11,256 bases of DNA, from contig JABMMH010000204.1 in the NCBI GenBank assembly GCA_013205645.1, positions 1-11,256 on the forward strand, given 5' to 3'. The stretch comes from Polaromonas sp. Its GTDB lineage: Bacteria > Pseudomonadota > Gammaproteobacteria > Burkholderiales > Burkholderiaceae_C. This document shows, piece after piece, positions 1 through 7,475 of the stretch; positions within the stretch are counted from its first letter, which is position 1; each line of letters begins with the position of its first letter. The notes beneath the pieces are model-generated. The model worked only from the letters and a program-made list of their open reading frames with translations. It was not told the origin of the DNA and ran no database searches. Made by a program: the position numbers and the translations under genes.

Positions 1-140
1 GATTTGCTGATCCATTTTCTCAACGTGCCCACAGGCATATTCAAATCATTGGCGATGTCCTGAACGCTGCGTGTGCCGCGCTGCCTGACTTTGCTCAGGG
101 CTTGTTCTTGGAATTCAATTGAATGTCGATTTGTTCTCAT
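1..140 (-). CDS. IS3/IS911-type transposase OrfA, N-terminal part (runs off left edge)
   Basis: Reading the minus strand from the ATG at 140-138 gives 46 codons with no stop before the window edge. The peptide begins MRTNRHSIEFQEQAL and continues with a helix-turn-helix stretch (SVQDIANDLNMPVGTLRKW, about residues 25-43). This layout (short basic start, 'EFQEQAL' helix, then an HTH ending in LRKW) is typical of OrfA of IS3/IS911-group elements, which binds the element's ends. A GGAG ribosome-binding site lies 8 nt upstream of the ATG (149-152 on the plus strand), supporting this start. Only the 5' end is visible, so it cannot be said whether the element is complete, whether an orfB follows, or whether it is active. 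A single-ORF or domesticated HTH protein is possible but less likely. Confidence 0.75.
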   Translation of the reverse strand, partial: MRTNRHSIEFQEQALSKVRQRGTRSVQDIANDLNMPVGTLRKWISK

Positions 141-343
141 AAGTGGCGCTCCAATGCGGACCATCCGCGATCATGAGGAAGCGACATCTAGTCTGACACG
201 GAGGGGGGGGCACACCGAGGCCGGAGTTATGCAGAGGATTCGTAAGGAGGGGCACTCGGGTAGAGCGAAGAGTCAGTAATGTCATTTTTATGATTTTTAT
301 TGTTTTTCTATGAGTCAAAAATTTTTTACCTATTGTGTATTTT
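141..343. other. Intergenic region between IS-type orfA and the porin gene
   Basis: No convincing gene is seen. The part next to orfA (141 to about 200) would be the outer end of the insertion sequence. Read outwards on the minus strand, TGTCAGAC at 198-191 is a candidate tip because IS3-family ends usually start with TG, but the matching inverted repeat is outside the window. A run of eight G follows at 203-210, then about 70 bp of mixed sequence. From about 280 the base composition shifts abruptly to very AT-rich. The short reading frames here lack coding character and family resemblance. Confidence 0.4.
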
Positions 344-374
344 TTGTATTAAAATTTGAATAAATTAGTATAAA
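344..374 (+). promoter_or_regulatory. Candidate sigma-70 promoter of the porin-bet gene block
   Basis: In the AT-rich leader, TTGTAT (344-349) can serve as a -35 box. Either TAGTAT (366-371, spacer 16) or TATAAA (369-374, spacer 19) can serve as the -10 box. The start codon of the porin gene follows about 55 bp later, with a GGAG ribosome-binding site at 421-424. Many AT-rich hexamers occur here, so the exact boxes are uncertain. It is the only clear promoter-like tract before four closely spaced genes. Confidence 0.35.
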
Positions 375-429
375 TATTTTTAATCATTTCGCAGATGATT
401 CTTTACTTTTTATTACATATGGAGTTCGT

Positions 430-1248
430 ATGAAATCTTCTTTCTCGACTCAGACCTCACGCCTTGTTGTATTTCCCTTGTTATTACTTGCGTTGCAAGG
501 TGCCAAGGCAGAGTCAATCGGCGACAGCGCCACCAATAACTTTGCCGATCTTTTAACAGCTAATGTGACCCTGACTTCTCAGTATGTGTCGCGCGGATTT
601 CGTCAGACTTGGGGTGAGCCTGCCCTACAAGGCGGAGTCGATTATGTCAACTCAAATGGATTTTTCGTCGGCACCTGGATGTCCAATGTCAGCCATCGCT
701 ATATTGAAAATGGTTCTATCGAATGGGATTTGTATGGAGGCTATGCCGGCAACTCTGGCCCTTTGGGCTACAGTGGTACACTTTTTTACTACAAGTATCC
801 GGGTGCCGTAATTAGCGCGACCAATACGAAATATGATTATGGTGAATTGGGTCTCGGCTTGACGTACAAGTTCATGTATGCCAAATACAACTACACGTAC
901 ACCAAGGATTTCTTCGGTATCACCGACGCGCGGGGCACCGGTTATCTGGACCTAGGGTCGAACATCGACCTCGGCTCCGGGTATCTCCTCAATCTTCACT
1001 ATGGTGTTGGCCGAGTCGCCAGCACCGGCGGCGCAGACAATTCCATCTGGAATTGGAAAGATGCCAAGATTGGCATCAGCAAGGCACTTCAGGGCGGTTG
1101 GACAATCGCTGGAGCCTACACCCAAGCCACCGGCGCCACCAATGTCTACGACCGTTTTACGACTGGCGCGTTGAACTCGGCTGGCGCGCCTGAGGTCTCA
1201 AACCCTACCGCGGGCACATTGCTGCTATCCCTTTCCAAAAAATTCTGA
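430..1248 (+). CDS. TorF-family putative outer-membrane porin (Gcw_chp/TIGR02001-like)
   Basis: This 272-residue protein has a clear Sec signal peptide: a basic start, a hydrophobic core around residues 12-22, and a likely cleavage after AKA (residue 27). The mature part alternates short amphipathic strands rich in Tyr, Gly and Trp (for example LTSQYVSRGFRQTWGEPALQ). It ends in LSLSKKF, and the terminal Phe is the usual assembly signal of outer-membrane beta-barrels. The 'vtLtsqYvsRGfrqt' opening is characteristic of the Gcw_chp/TorF family of putative porins, whose substrates are mostly unknown. The start is supported by GGAG 5 nt upstream of the ATG. The betB gene begins 37 bp after the stop, so the two are probably co-transcribed, which suggests (by inference) a role in choline or betaine entry. 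The gene is visibly less GC-rich than the bet genes, especially in its first third. Confidence 0.82.
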   Translation: MKSSFSTQTSRLVVFPLLLLALQGAKAESIGDSATNNFADLLTANVTLTSQYVSRGFRQTWGEPALQGGVDYVNSNGFFVGTWMSNVSHRYIENGSIEWDLYGGYAGNSGPLGYSGTLFYYKYPGAVISATNTKYDYGELGLGLTYKFMYAKYNYTYTKDFFGITDARGTGYLDLGSNIDLGSGYLLNLHYGVGRVASTGGADNSIWNWKDAKIGISKALQGGWTIAGAYTQATGATNVYDRFTTGALNSAGAPEVSNPTAGTLLLSLSKKF

Positions 1249-1285
1249 CTCACAGATTTCATTTTCGGCATTCTAGAAGCGCACC

Positions 1286-2758
1286 ATGCCAGTATTCAAG
1301 CAACAACAACTCTACATCCACGGCTGCTGCGTCGATGCGCGTAGCGGTTCAACATTCGACACCATCAACCCAGCCAATGGCAAGGTGTTGGCCCAAGTCC
1401 AGTGCGCCTCGCAGCAGGATGTTGACGATGCGGTAGCCAGCGCGACCAAGGGCCAGCGCGTCTGGGCTGCGCAGACTGCAATGCAGCGCTCACGCGTGCT
1501 GCGCCGTGCGGTCGAGATTTTGCGCAAGCGCAATGACGAACTGGCCGAGATCGAAACGCTCGATACCGGCAAGCCATTGTCGGAAACCAGCGCGGTAGAT
1601 ATTGTGACCGGCGCCGACGTGTTGGAGTACTATGCCGGCCTGGCGCCAGGGGTAGAAGGTATCCAAATTCCGCTGCGAGATAGTTCTTTCATTTATACGC
1701 GGCGTGAGCCTCTTGGCGTCGTGGCAGGGATCGCCGCCTGGAATTACCCGATCCAGATCGCACTTTGGAAGTCGGCGCCGGCGCTTGCGGCCGGCAATGC
1801 GATGATTTTCAAGCCCAGCGAAATGACACCACTTTCAACGCTTAGGCTGGCTGAAATCTATACCGAAGCAGGCTTGCCGGACGGCGTTTTCAACGTCCTT
1901 AACGGTGACGGGAAAACTGTCGGCACCTGGCTGACCGAGCATCCCGGTATCGAAAAAATCTCGTTCACCGGCGGCGTGGCGACGGGCAAGAAAGTGATGG
2001 CCAGCGCGTCCGGGTCAACGCTGAAGGATGTGACGATGGAATTGGGCGGCAAGTCGCCCTTGATCGTGTTCGCTGACGCCGATCTCGAGCGCGCCGCCGA
2101 TGTGGCGATGATGGCCAACTTTTACAGCGCAGGCCAAGTCTGCACCAACGGTACGCGTGTGTTTGTGCATGCGTCGATCAAGGTCGCGTTCGAACAAGCC
2201 GTCTTAGCGCGGGTACGGCGCATGCGGATCGGTGACCCGCTGCAGATGAGCACCAATTTCGGCCCGCTGGTCAGCTTCGCACAGATGGACAAGGTGCTTG
2301 GTTACATCGCCTCGGGCAAGGCCGAAGGCGCGCGCCTGCTGGCTGGCGGCGAACGCATGCAAGAGGGTGATTTTGCACGCGGCGCCTACGTTCAGCCGAC
2401 GGTCTTCACCGATTGCCGCGATGACATGAAGATCGTGCAGGAAGAAATTTTCGGGCCAGTGATGAGCATCTTGGTCTTCGACACTGAAGAAGACGTCATT
2501 CGACGCGCTAATGACACCGACTTCGGCCTGGCCGCCGGCTTGATGACGCAGGACTTGACGCGCGCGCACCGCGTCATTCATCAATTGCAGGCTGGTATTT
2601 GCTGGATCAACACGTGGGGTGAGTCGGCCGCTGAAATGCCAGTGGGCGGCTACAAGCAATCGGGCGTCGGGCGGGAGAACGGTCAAGTCACGCTGCAGCA
2701 ATACACCCGGATTAAGTCAATACAGATCGAATTGGGCGCCTACAGCTCGGTGTTCTGA
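1286..2758 (+). CDS. betB: Betaine aldehyde dehydrogenase
   Basis: This enzyme oxidises betaine aldehyde to glycine betaine with NAD(P)+, the second step of choline-to-betaine conversion in the cytosol. The protein is 490 residues, the same length as E. coli BetB, and spans the whole aldehyde dehydrogenase fold. Visible catalytic landmarks are Asn153 in AAWNYPIQIALWK, Glu252 in VTMELGGKSP and the nucleophile Cys286 in AGQVCTNGTRVF. These positions match the E. coli numbering and so support the ATG at 1286. The coenzyme loop SFTGGVATGKKV and the EEIFGPVMSIL motif are present. The Shine-Dalgarno is weak (AGAAG at 1275-1279, 6 nt from ATG). Neighbours are the porin 37 bp upstream and betA 27 bp downstream. 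A general ALDH9-type enzyme is the alternative, but the betA-betT context makes BetB very likely. Confidence 0.95.
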   Translation: MPVFKQQQLYIHGCCVDARSGSTFDTINPANGKVLAQVQCASQQDVDDAVASATKGQRVWAAQTAMQRSRVLRRAVEILRKRNDELAEIETLDTGKPLSETSAVDIVTGADVLEYYAGLAPGVEGIQIPLRDSSFIYTRREPLGVVAGIAAWNYPIQIALWKSAPALAAGNAMIFKPSEMTPLSTLRLAEIYTEAGLPDGVFNVLNGDGKTVGTWLTEHPGIEKISFTGGVATGKKVMASASGSTLKDVTMELGGKSPLIVFADADLERAADVAMMANFYSAGQVCTNGTRVFVHASIKVAFEQAVLARVRRMRIGDPLQMSTNFGPLVSFAQMDKVLGYIASGKAEGARLLAGGERMQEGDFARGAYVQPTVFTDCRDDMKIVQEEIFGPVMSILVFDTEEDVIRRANDTDFGLAAGLMTQDLTRAHRVIHQLQAGICWINTWGESAAEMPVGGYKQSGVGRENGQVTLQQYTRIKSIQIELGAYSSVF

Positions 2759-2785
2759 GCAGATATCACCAACAGATAAAGCGCC

Positions 2786-4480
2786 ATGTCACACCCAAAA
2801 AAATACGATTACATCATCATTGGTGCCGGTTCAGCCGGCAACGTGCTGGCCACGCGTCTGACCGAAGACGCGGGTGTCAGCGTGCTGCTGCTGGAGGCGG
2901 GCGGCCCGGATTACCGCTTCGATTTCCGCACCCAGATGCCGGCCGCGCTGGCCTTCCCTCTGCAGGGCAAGCGCTACAACTGGGCCTATGAAACCGAACC
3001 CGAGCCGCACATGAACGGGCGCAAGATGGAATGCGGGCGCGGCAAGGGACTGGGTGGCTCATCCCTGATCAACGGCATGTGCTACATCCGCGGCAATGCG
3101 CTCGATTACGACGGCTGGGCTGCTCGCAAGGGGCTGGAAAGTTGGTCTTACCTCGATTGCCTGCCGTACTTCAAGAAAGCGGAGGCACGTGATATCGGTG
3201 CCAACGACTATCACGGTGCTAGCGGGCCGCTCAGTGTGACGACGCCCAAGGCCGGTAACAATCCATTATTTAAAGCCATGGTCGATGCCGGTGTAGAGGC
3301 CGGTTACCCGCGCACCGACGACTTGAACGGCTTTCAGCAGGAAGGCTTCGGTCCGATGGACAGGACAACGACGCCGCAAGGGCGGCGCTCCAGCACCGCG
3401 CGCGGTTATCTAGACTTGGCGCGCGAGCGGCCCAATCTGACCATCGTGACCCATGCGCTGACGGATCGCATTTTGTTTTCCGAAAAGCGCGCGATCGGCG
3501 TCGCTTATCTGGTGCATGATCAGGCGCAAGCGGCGCATGCTAACAAGGAAGTCTTGTTGTGCGCGGGCGCAATCGCCTCACCGCAGATTTTGCAACGCTC
3601 GGGGGTCGGACCGGCAGCCTTGCTGCGCGAACTCGATGTCGCGCTGGTGCATGACTTGCCCGGCGTGGGTGCGAACTTGCAAGACCATCTGGAAGTCTAT
3701 TTGCAATACGAATGCCTGCAGCCGGTATCTCTGGTGAACGCGTTGAAGCTGTACAACCAGCCCCTGATCGGCGCCGAGTGGCTATTCAATGGCAGCGGCA
3801 TCGGCGCCAGTAACCAGTTTGAGGCTGGCGGCTTCATCCGTAGCAATGAAACGGTTGCTTGGCCCAACATTCAATATCACTTCTTGCCGATTGCGATCAA
3901 CTACAACGGTAGCAATCCGATCAAGGAGCATGGTTTCCAGGCCCATATGGGGTCGATGCGTTCGCTCAGCCGCGGCCGCGTCCATGCACGCTCGAAAGAT
4001 CCGCGTCAGCATCCCAGCATCTTGTTCAATTACATGTCGCAAAAAGAGGATTGGGCCGAATTTCGCGCTGGCATCCGCATTACGCGCGACATTCTCGGCC
4101 AGCAGGCTTTGGTGCCATTCAAGGGGCGCGAAATCACGCCTGGTACCGCGATCAACAGCGATGCCGAACTCGATGAGTTTGTGCGCCAACATGCTGAAAC
4201 TGCGTATCACCCAGCGGGTTCGAATGCGATGGGGTGTGACGCAATGTCGGTTGTCGATGCGCAGGGCAATGTGCATGGCATCGACGGCTTGCGCATCGTC
4301 GACGCATCGATCATGCCCACCATTGTCACGGGCAACCTGAACGCACCAACCATCATGATGGCCGAGAAATTGGCCGATGTGATCCGTGGTCGCATGCCAC
4401 TGTCGCGCATTGAGGTGCCCTATTTCACTGCCAACGGAGCACCGGCGAAGCGCTACTCGAGCGCCATTGTTGAAGATTGA
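2786..4480 (+). CDS. betA: Choline dehydrogenase (GMC oxidoreductase)
   Basis: This FAD-dependent, membrane-associated dehydrogenase oxidises choline to betaine aldehyde and passes electrons to the respiratory chain. It is 564 residues, close to E. coli BetA (556). The N-terminus has the FAD dinucleotide motif YIIIGAGSAGNVLATRL ending in the acidic VLLLEAGG, at about residues 8-39. GMC signature 1 (GRGKGLGGSSLINGMCYIRG) lies near residue 90, and signature 2 (GAIASPQILQRSGVGP) near residues 260-275. The active-site pair is His475 (AYHPAGSNAMG) and Asn519 (TGNLNAPT). Their 44-residue separation is the same as His466/Asn510 of choline oxidase. The Shine-Dalgarno is poor, so translation may depend on read-through from betB, 27 bp upstream. 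The betT ATG follows 33 bp after the stop. Confidence 0.95.
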   Translation: MSHPKKYDYIIIGAGSAGNVLATRLTEDAGVSVLLLEAGGPDYRFDFRTQMPAALAFPLQGKRYNWAYETEPEPHMNGRKMECGRGKGLGGSSLINGMCYIRGNALDYDGWAARKGLESWSYLDCLPYFKKAEARDIGANDYHGASGPLSVTTPKAGNNPLFKAMVDAGVEAGYPRTDDLNGFQQEGFGPMDRTTTPQGRRSSTARGYLDLARERPNLTIVTHALTDRILFSEKRAIGVAYLVHDQAQAAHANKEVLLCAGAIASPQILQRSGVGPAALLRELDVALVHDLPGVGANLQDHLEVYLQYECLQPVSLVNALKLYNQPLIGAEWLFNGSGIGASNQFEAGGFIRSNETVAWPNIQYHFLPIAINYNGSNPIKEHGFQAHMGSMRSLSRGRVHARSKDPRQHPSILFNYMSQKEDWAEFRAGIRITRDILGQQALVPFKGREITPGTAINSDAELDEFVRQHAETAYHPAGSNAMGCDAMSVVDAQGNVHGIDGLRIVDASIMPTIVTGNLNAPTIMMAEKLADVIRGRMPLSRIEVPYFTANGAPAKRYSSAIVED

Positions 4481-4513
4481 CGCGTGGCATTGAATCAACC
4501 TGGAAGAACAAAC

Positions 4514-6562
4514 ATGGCAAACCAAGAAGCCACTCACATCGAACCCGCACGCGATCGCATCAATCCGATCGTGTTCTACGGGTCAGCCATCGGCATCGTC
4601 GTGTTCGCCGTCTGGACCCTATTTTTCACGGCTCAGGCCGGCGGCGTCATCAACGCCATCCTGGGATGGATCGCCGATACCTTCGGCTGGTTCTATTTTG
4701 TCGCCGTCACGGTTTACCTGGTGTTCGTCGTCTACATCGCTTTTTCGCGCTATGGCAGCCTGAAGCTCGGGCCGGCCCATTCGACGCCCGACTTCAATTT
4801 GGTGACCTGGGCCGCGATGCTTTTTTCGGCCGGCATCGGCATCGACCTGCTGTTCTTTTGCATCGCCGAACCGGTCACCCAATTCCTAGCGCCGCCAGTG
4901 GGCGAGGGCAATACCGTCGCGGCCGCGCGCCATGCGATGGAACTGACTTATTTGCACTGGGGCTTGTCCGGCTGGGGCGTCTACACGCTGGTCGGCATGT
5001 CGCTGGCATTCTTCAGCTATCGGCACGGCATGCCGCTGACGATACGCTCGTCGCTGTATCCGCTGTTCGGCAAGCGTATCTACGGCGTGATCGGCCACAC
5101 GGTCGACATCGCCGCCGTGCTGGGCACGGTCTTCGGCATCGCGACCAGCTTGGGCATCGGCATCATCCAGCTCAATTTCGGCCTGAAGCACATGTTTGGC
5201 ATACCGGAGGCGACCTCGACCCAGGCGATCCTGGCGATCTTGATCGTCGTCTTTTCTGGGATTTCGGCCATGACCGGAGTCGAGAAGGGGATTCGCCGAC
5301 TGTCCGAATTCAACATGCTGCTGGCCTTGCTGCTGATGCTGTTCGTCTTGTTTGCCGGCAAGACCATCTTCTTGCTCAATGCGCTGGTGATGAACATTGG
5401 CGATTACGTGGCCAACTTCGTCACCTTGTCGCTCAATACCTATGCCTTCAATCAACCGACCGGTTGGCTCAATGCATGGACCATCTTTTTCTGGGCCTGG
5501 TGGATTGCATGGGGCCCTTTCGTTGGCCTGTTTCTGGCTCGCATCTCGCGCGGACGCACGATACGCCAGTTTGTCGCCGGCACGCTGATCTTGCCGCTGG
5601 TCTTCATGATGGCCTGGATGTCGATCATGGGCAACAGCGCGATCGACATGGTGATGAACAATACTGGCGTGCTCGAATTTGGTCAGCAAGCGATGGCTAA
5701 TCCGGGTTCGTCGATTTATCTGTTTTTGGAAAGCTTTCCATGGGTCGGCTTGACCACGGTGGTGGTCACGATCTTGGCCATCGTGTTTTTCATCACCTCG
5801 GCGGACTCAGGTGCTTTGGTGCTGTCGAACATGACATCGGTGCTGCGCGAGCCCGCCAGCGATGCTCCGCCTTGGATGCGTATTTTGTGGGCCGCTATCA
5901 TCGGCGTGCTGACCGTGGCATTGCTGATGGCGGGTGGTTTGTCCGTGCTGCAAGGGACCGTGGTGATCATGGGCTTGCCGTTTGCGTTCGTGCTGTTTTT
6001 GATGATGCTGGGGCTTTTGAAGGCCTTGAAGGTAGAAGGGTTGAAAGAGGGCAGCTACCGAGGCAGCCTGTCGGGCATGTTGTCAGGCCGCATGGCGCCA
6101 GGCGAGGCTGTGGCAGGCAGCTGGCATCAGCGCTTAGCGCGCGCGGTCAGCTTTCCTAATCACCAGCAAGTCTCGCATTTTTTGCAAAAAATCGGTAAGC
6201 CCGCCTTGCAAGAAATCCGCACAGTGCTGTCTGGTAAAGGTTTTAACGTCGATATCAAGGAGGGCGTCGGTGAGGACGAACACTTGGCCCTGAGTGTGGA
6301 TTTGGGCGGCGAGCAGAATTTCATTTACGAGATTTGGCCGTTGAAGTGCGTGATGCCTGCTTTCTCGATTCGCGCTACGCGCGCCAACGCTCACTATTAC
6401 CGAGTAGAGGTCCACATCGGTGATGGTGGTCAGGGTTACGATTTAGCCGGTTACACCAAGGAACAGGTTATAGCCGACGTGCTCGACCAATACGAGCGGC
6501 ACATGTTTTTTCTGCATACTCAGCGAGAGGGGGTTCCTCTTGGTTCCCCGGCGCAGTCCTGA
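4514..6562 (+). CDS. betT: Choline transporter of the BCCT family, BetT type
   Basis: This is a high-affinity, ion-coupled choline importer of the inner membrane. From the ATG at 4514 the protein has 682 residues, near the E. coli BetT length (677). About 12 hydrophobic segments fill the first 500 residues. BCCT hallmarks are AGIGIDLLFFCIAEPVTQF (about residues 107-125), LHWGLSGWGVYTLVGM, and the Trp-rich signature FFWAWWIAWGPFVGLFLAR (about residues 325-345). A soluble C-terminal domain of roughly 175 residues follows the last membrane segment, as in E. coli BetT, where the C-terminus is tied to osmotic control. The ATG is preferred over an in-frame GTG at 4484 because GGAAG (4502-4506) lies 7 nt upstream and the extra residues are not typical. 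It is the last gene of the porin-betB-betA-betT block, and no clear terminator was seen in the 44 bp before the convergent gntR remnant. Confidence 0.93.
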   Translation: MANQEATHIEPARDRINPIVFYGSAIGIVVFAVWTLFFTAQAGGVINAILGWIADTFGWFYFVAVTVYLVFVVYIAFSRYGSLKLGPAHSTPDFNLVTWAAMLFSAGIGIDLLFFCIAEPVTQFLAPPVGEGNTVAAARHAMELTYLHWGLSGWGVYTLVGMSLAFFSYRHGMPLTIRSSLYPLFGKRIYGVIGHTVDIAAVLGTVFGIATSLGIGIIQLNFGLKHMFGIPEATSTQAILAILIVVFSGISAMTGVEKGIRRLSEFNMLLALLLMLFVLFAGKTIFLLNALVMNIGDYVANFVTLSLNTYAFNQPTGWLNAWTIFFWAWWIAWGPFVGLFLARISRGRTIRQFVAGTLILPLVFMMAWMSIMGNSAIDMVMNNTGVLEFGQQAMANPGSSIYLFLESFPWVGLTTVVVTILAIVFFITSADSGALVLSNMTSVLREPASDAPPWMRILWAAIIGVLTVALLMAGGLSVLQGTVVIMGLPFAFVLFLMMLGLLKALKVEGLKEGSYRGSLSGMLSGRMAPGEAVAGSWHQRLARAVSFPNHQQVSHFLQKIGKPALQEIRTVLSGKGFNVDIKEGVGEDEHLALSVDLGGEQNFIYEIWPLKCVMPAFSIRATRANAHYYRVEVHIGDGGQGYDLAGYTKEQVIADVLDQYERHMFFLHTQREGVPLGSPAQS

Positions 6563-6606
6563 TCATCTTTATCTGCCCGTTGAAATACCCCTGGCCGCAG
6601 AAGTCG

Positions 6607-7319
6607 TCAGTCGCTGTGGCCGCCTTCTTTGGCCTGGCTGGCGATCAGCGTGGCGGTGCGCGTGTAGTGCTGCACCAGCAGATTAACGGCTTGCTCCGCA
6701 TCGCCAACAATGGCAGCTTCAAAATTGCCACGTGTTCAGCGTGCTCGTTGCGGGAGCCAAAGTGTTGGCCTGCCGCGACTTGGCGGAATCGGTAGGCTTC
6801 GTCTGCCAAGTTGTCGCAAAACCCGCGCATCCAGCGCGACGTACAACGCGCTAACAGCACGCGGTGAAACGTGCGGTGCAAGGTTTCCCATTCCGGGTTC
6901 GGAATGTATGTGTCTAGCGCCAGTGAGCGCGACGTGCGCGATAGCTGATGCACCAACAACACCAGTTCATGCTCCCAGTCAGTGTCGCGGGCGTTGATGG
7001 ATTCACGCAAGGCCAAGCTTTCAAGTTGGGCCCGGCTGTGCGTCAGGATGGGCAGTTCGCTCCACTGAAGAGCGGCCACATTGAAGCCGCGCTGTTCGGT
7101 GCGGTCTACCAAGCCTTCAGCCGACAAGCGGCTGAGAGCTTCCCGCAGTGGACTGGCCCCGACGCCATAGCGTTTGCACATGGCTTCGACTCGCAATTTG
7201 CTGCTAGGCGCCAATAGCCCGTGGGTGATGTCTGCTCGCAACTGTTCATAAACGGCGCTGGCACGGGTGGTGCCGACGGTGCTGCCTGCAGAGCTTGGGA
7301 GTGGGGGCTTGCGCGCTAT
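6607..7319 (-). pseudogene. GntR-family (FCD subfamily) transcriptional regulator, frameshifted and lacking a normal start codon
   Basis: The minus-strand reading frame encodes an N-terminal winged helix (SAVYEQLRADITHGLL, then YGVGASPLREALSRLSAEGL, then TEQRGFNV). An all-helical FCD ligand-binding domain follows, with LHRTFHRVLLA and RNEHAEHVAI. Two defects are visible. Near 6717-6726 (TTCAAAATT) the FCD ending switches frame: inserting one base restores the expected tail (EAAIVGDAEQAVNLLVQHY...), which ends in a TGA at 6609-6607. At the 5' end no ATG, GTG or TTG occurs in frame between the upstream stop and the DNA-binding domain. A plausible 'MARKPPLPSS' start has ATA at 7319-7317 where ATG is expected, and there is no ribosome-binding site. 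The next TTG (7241) would cut into the winged helix. The repaired frame would be 237 residues. Its target is unknown. A one-base sequencing error could explain the frameshift, but the missing start is independent of it. Confidence 0.75.
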
Positions 7320-7475
7320 AGGGTTGGTGTGTGGGTAATTGGCTAATTTATCGATTATTTTGAGTTTATCCCAGGAAAGTTAATTCAATTTATTTGAACT
7401 ATGCCGCCAAAAACGTTCAACTGTAAAGTAGCTTTCAAGCGCTAAAGTAGTGTTCTTGAAATGAAAGGATTCCTC
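7320..7475 (+). promoter_or_regulatory. Intergenic control region upstream of the pirin gene, with repeats
   Basis: This AT-rich stretch lies between the divergent gntR remnant and the pirin gene. It holds an inverted repeat TTGAAC (7394-7399) / GTTCAA (7415-7420) with a 15-bp spacer. It also holds a direct repeat of 13 bp with two mismatches, TAAAGTAGCTTTC (7424-7436) and TAAAGTAGTGTTC (7443-7455), 19 bp start to start, about two helical turns. Such spacing suits a transcription factor binding one face of DNA. No strong -35/-10 pair could be fixed, though the TAAAGT elements could act as weak -10 boxes. AAAGGA at 7464-7469 is the ribosome-binding site of the pirin gene. Confidence 0.4.

Noticed and set aside
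203..210. Run of eight G as a phase-variable tract
   Set aside because: It is not within or close to a start of any supported coding sequence, so switching of a gene by slippage cannot be argued from this window.
3782..4537. 251-codon minus-strand frame opposite the 3' part of betA
   Set aside because: Antisense to the conserved GMC C-terminal domain, no domain pattern and no ribosome-binding site.
4886..5689. 267-codon minus-strand frame inside betT
   Set aside because: Antisense to a clearly conserved BCCT gene, with low-complexity charged composition (many Asp, Gln, Arg, His); typical shadow frame.
4477..5700. Long open frame (407 codons) on the plus strand overlapping the start of betT
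   Set aside because: It lies in another frame over the betT coding region, is rich in His and Arg as expected for a shadow frame in GC-rich DNA, and shows no family motif.
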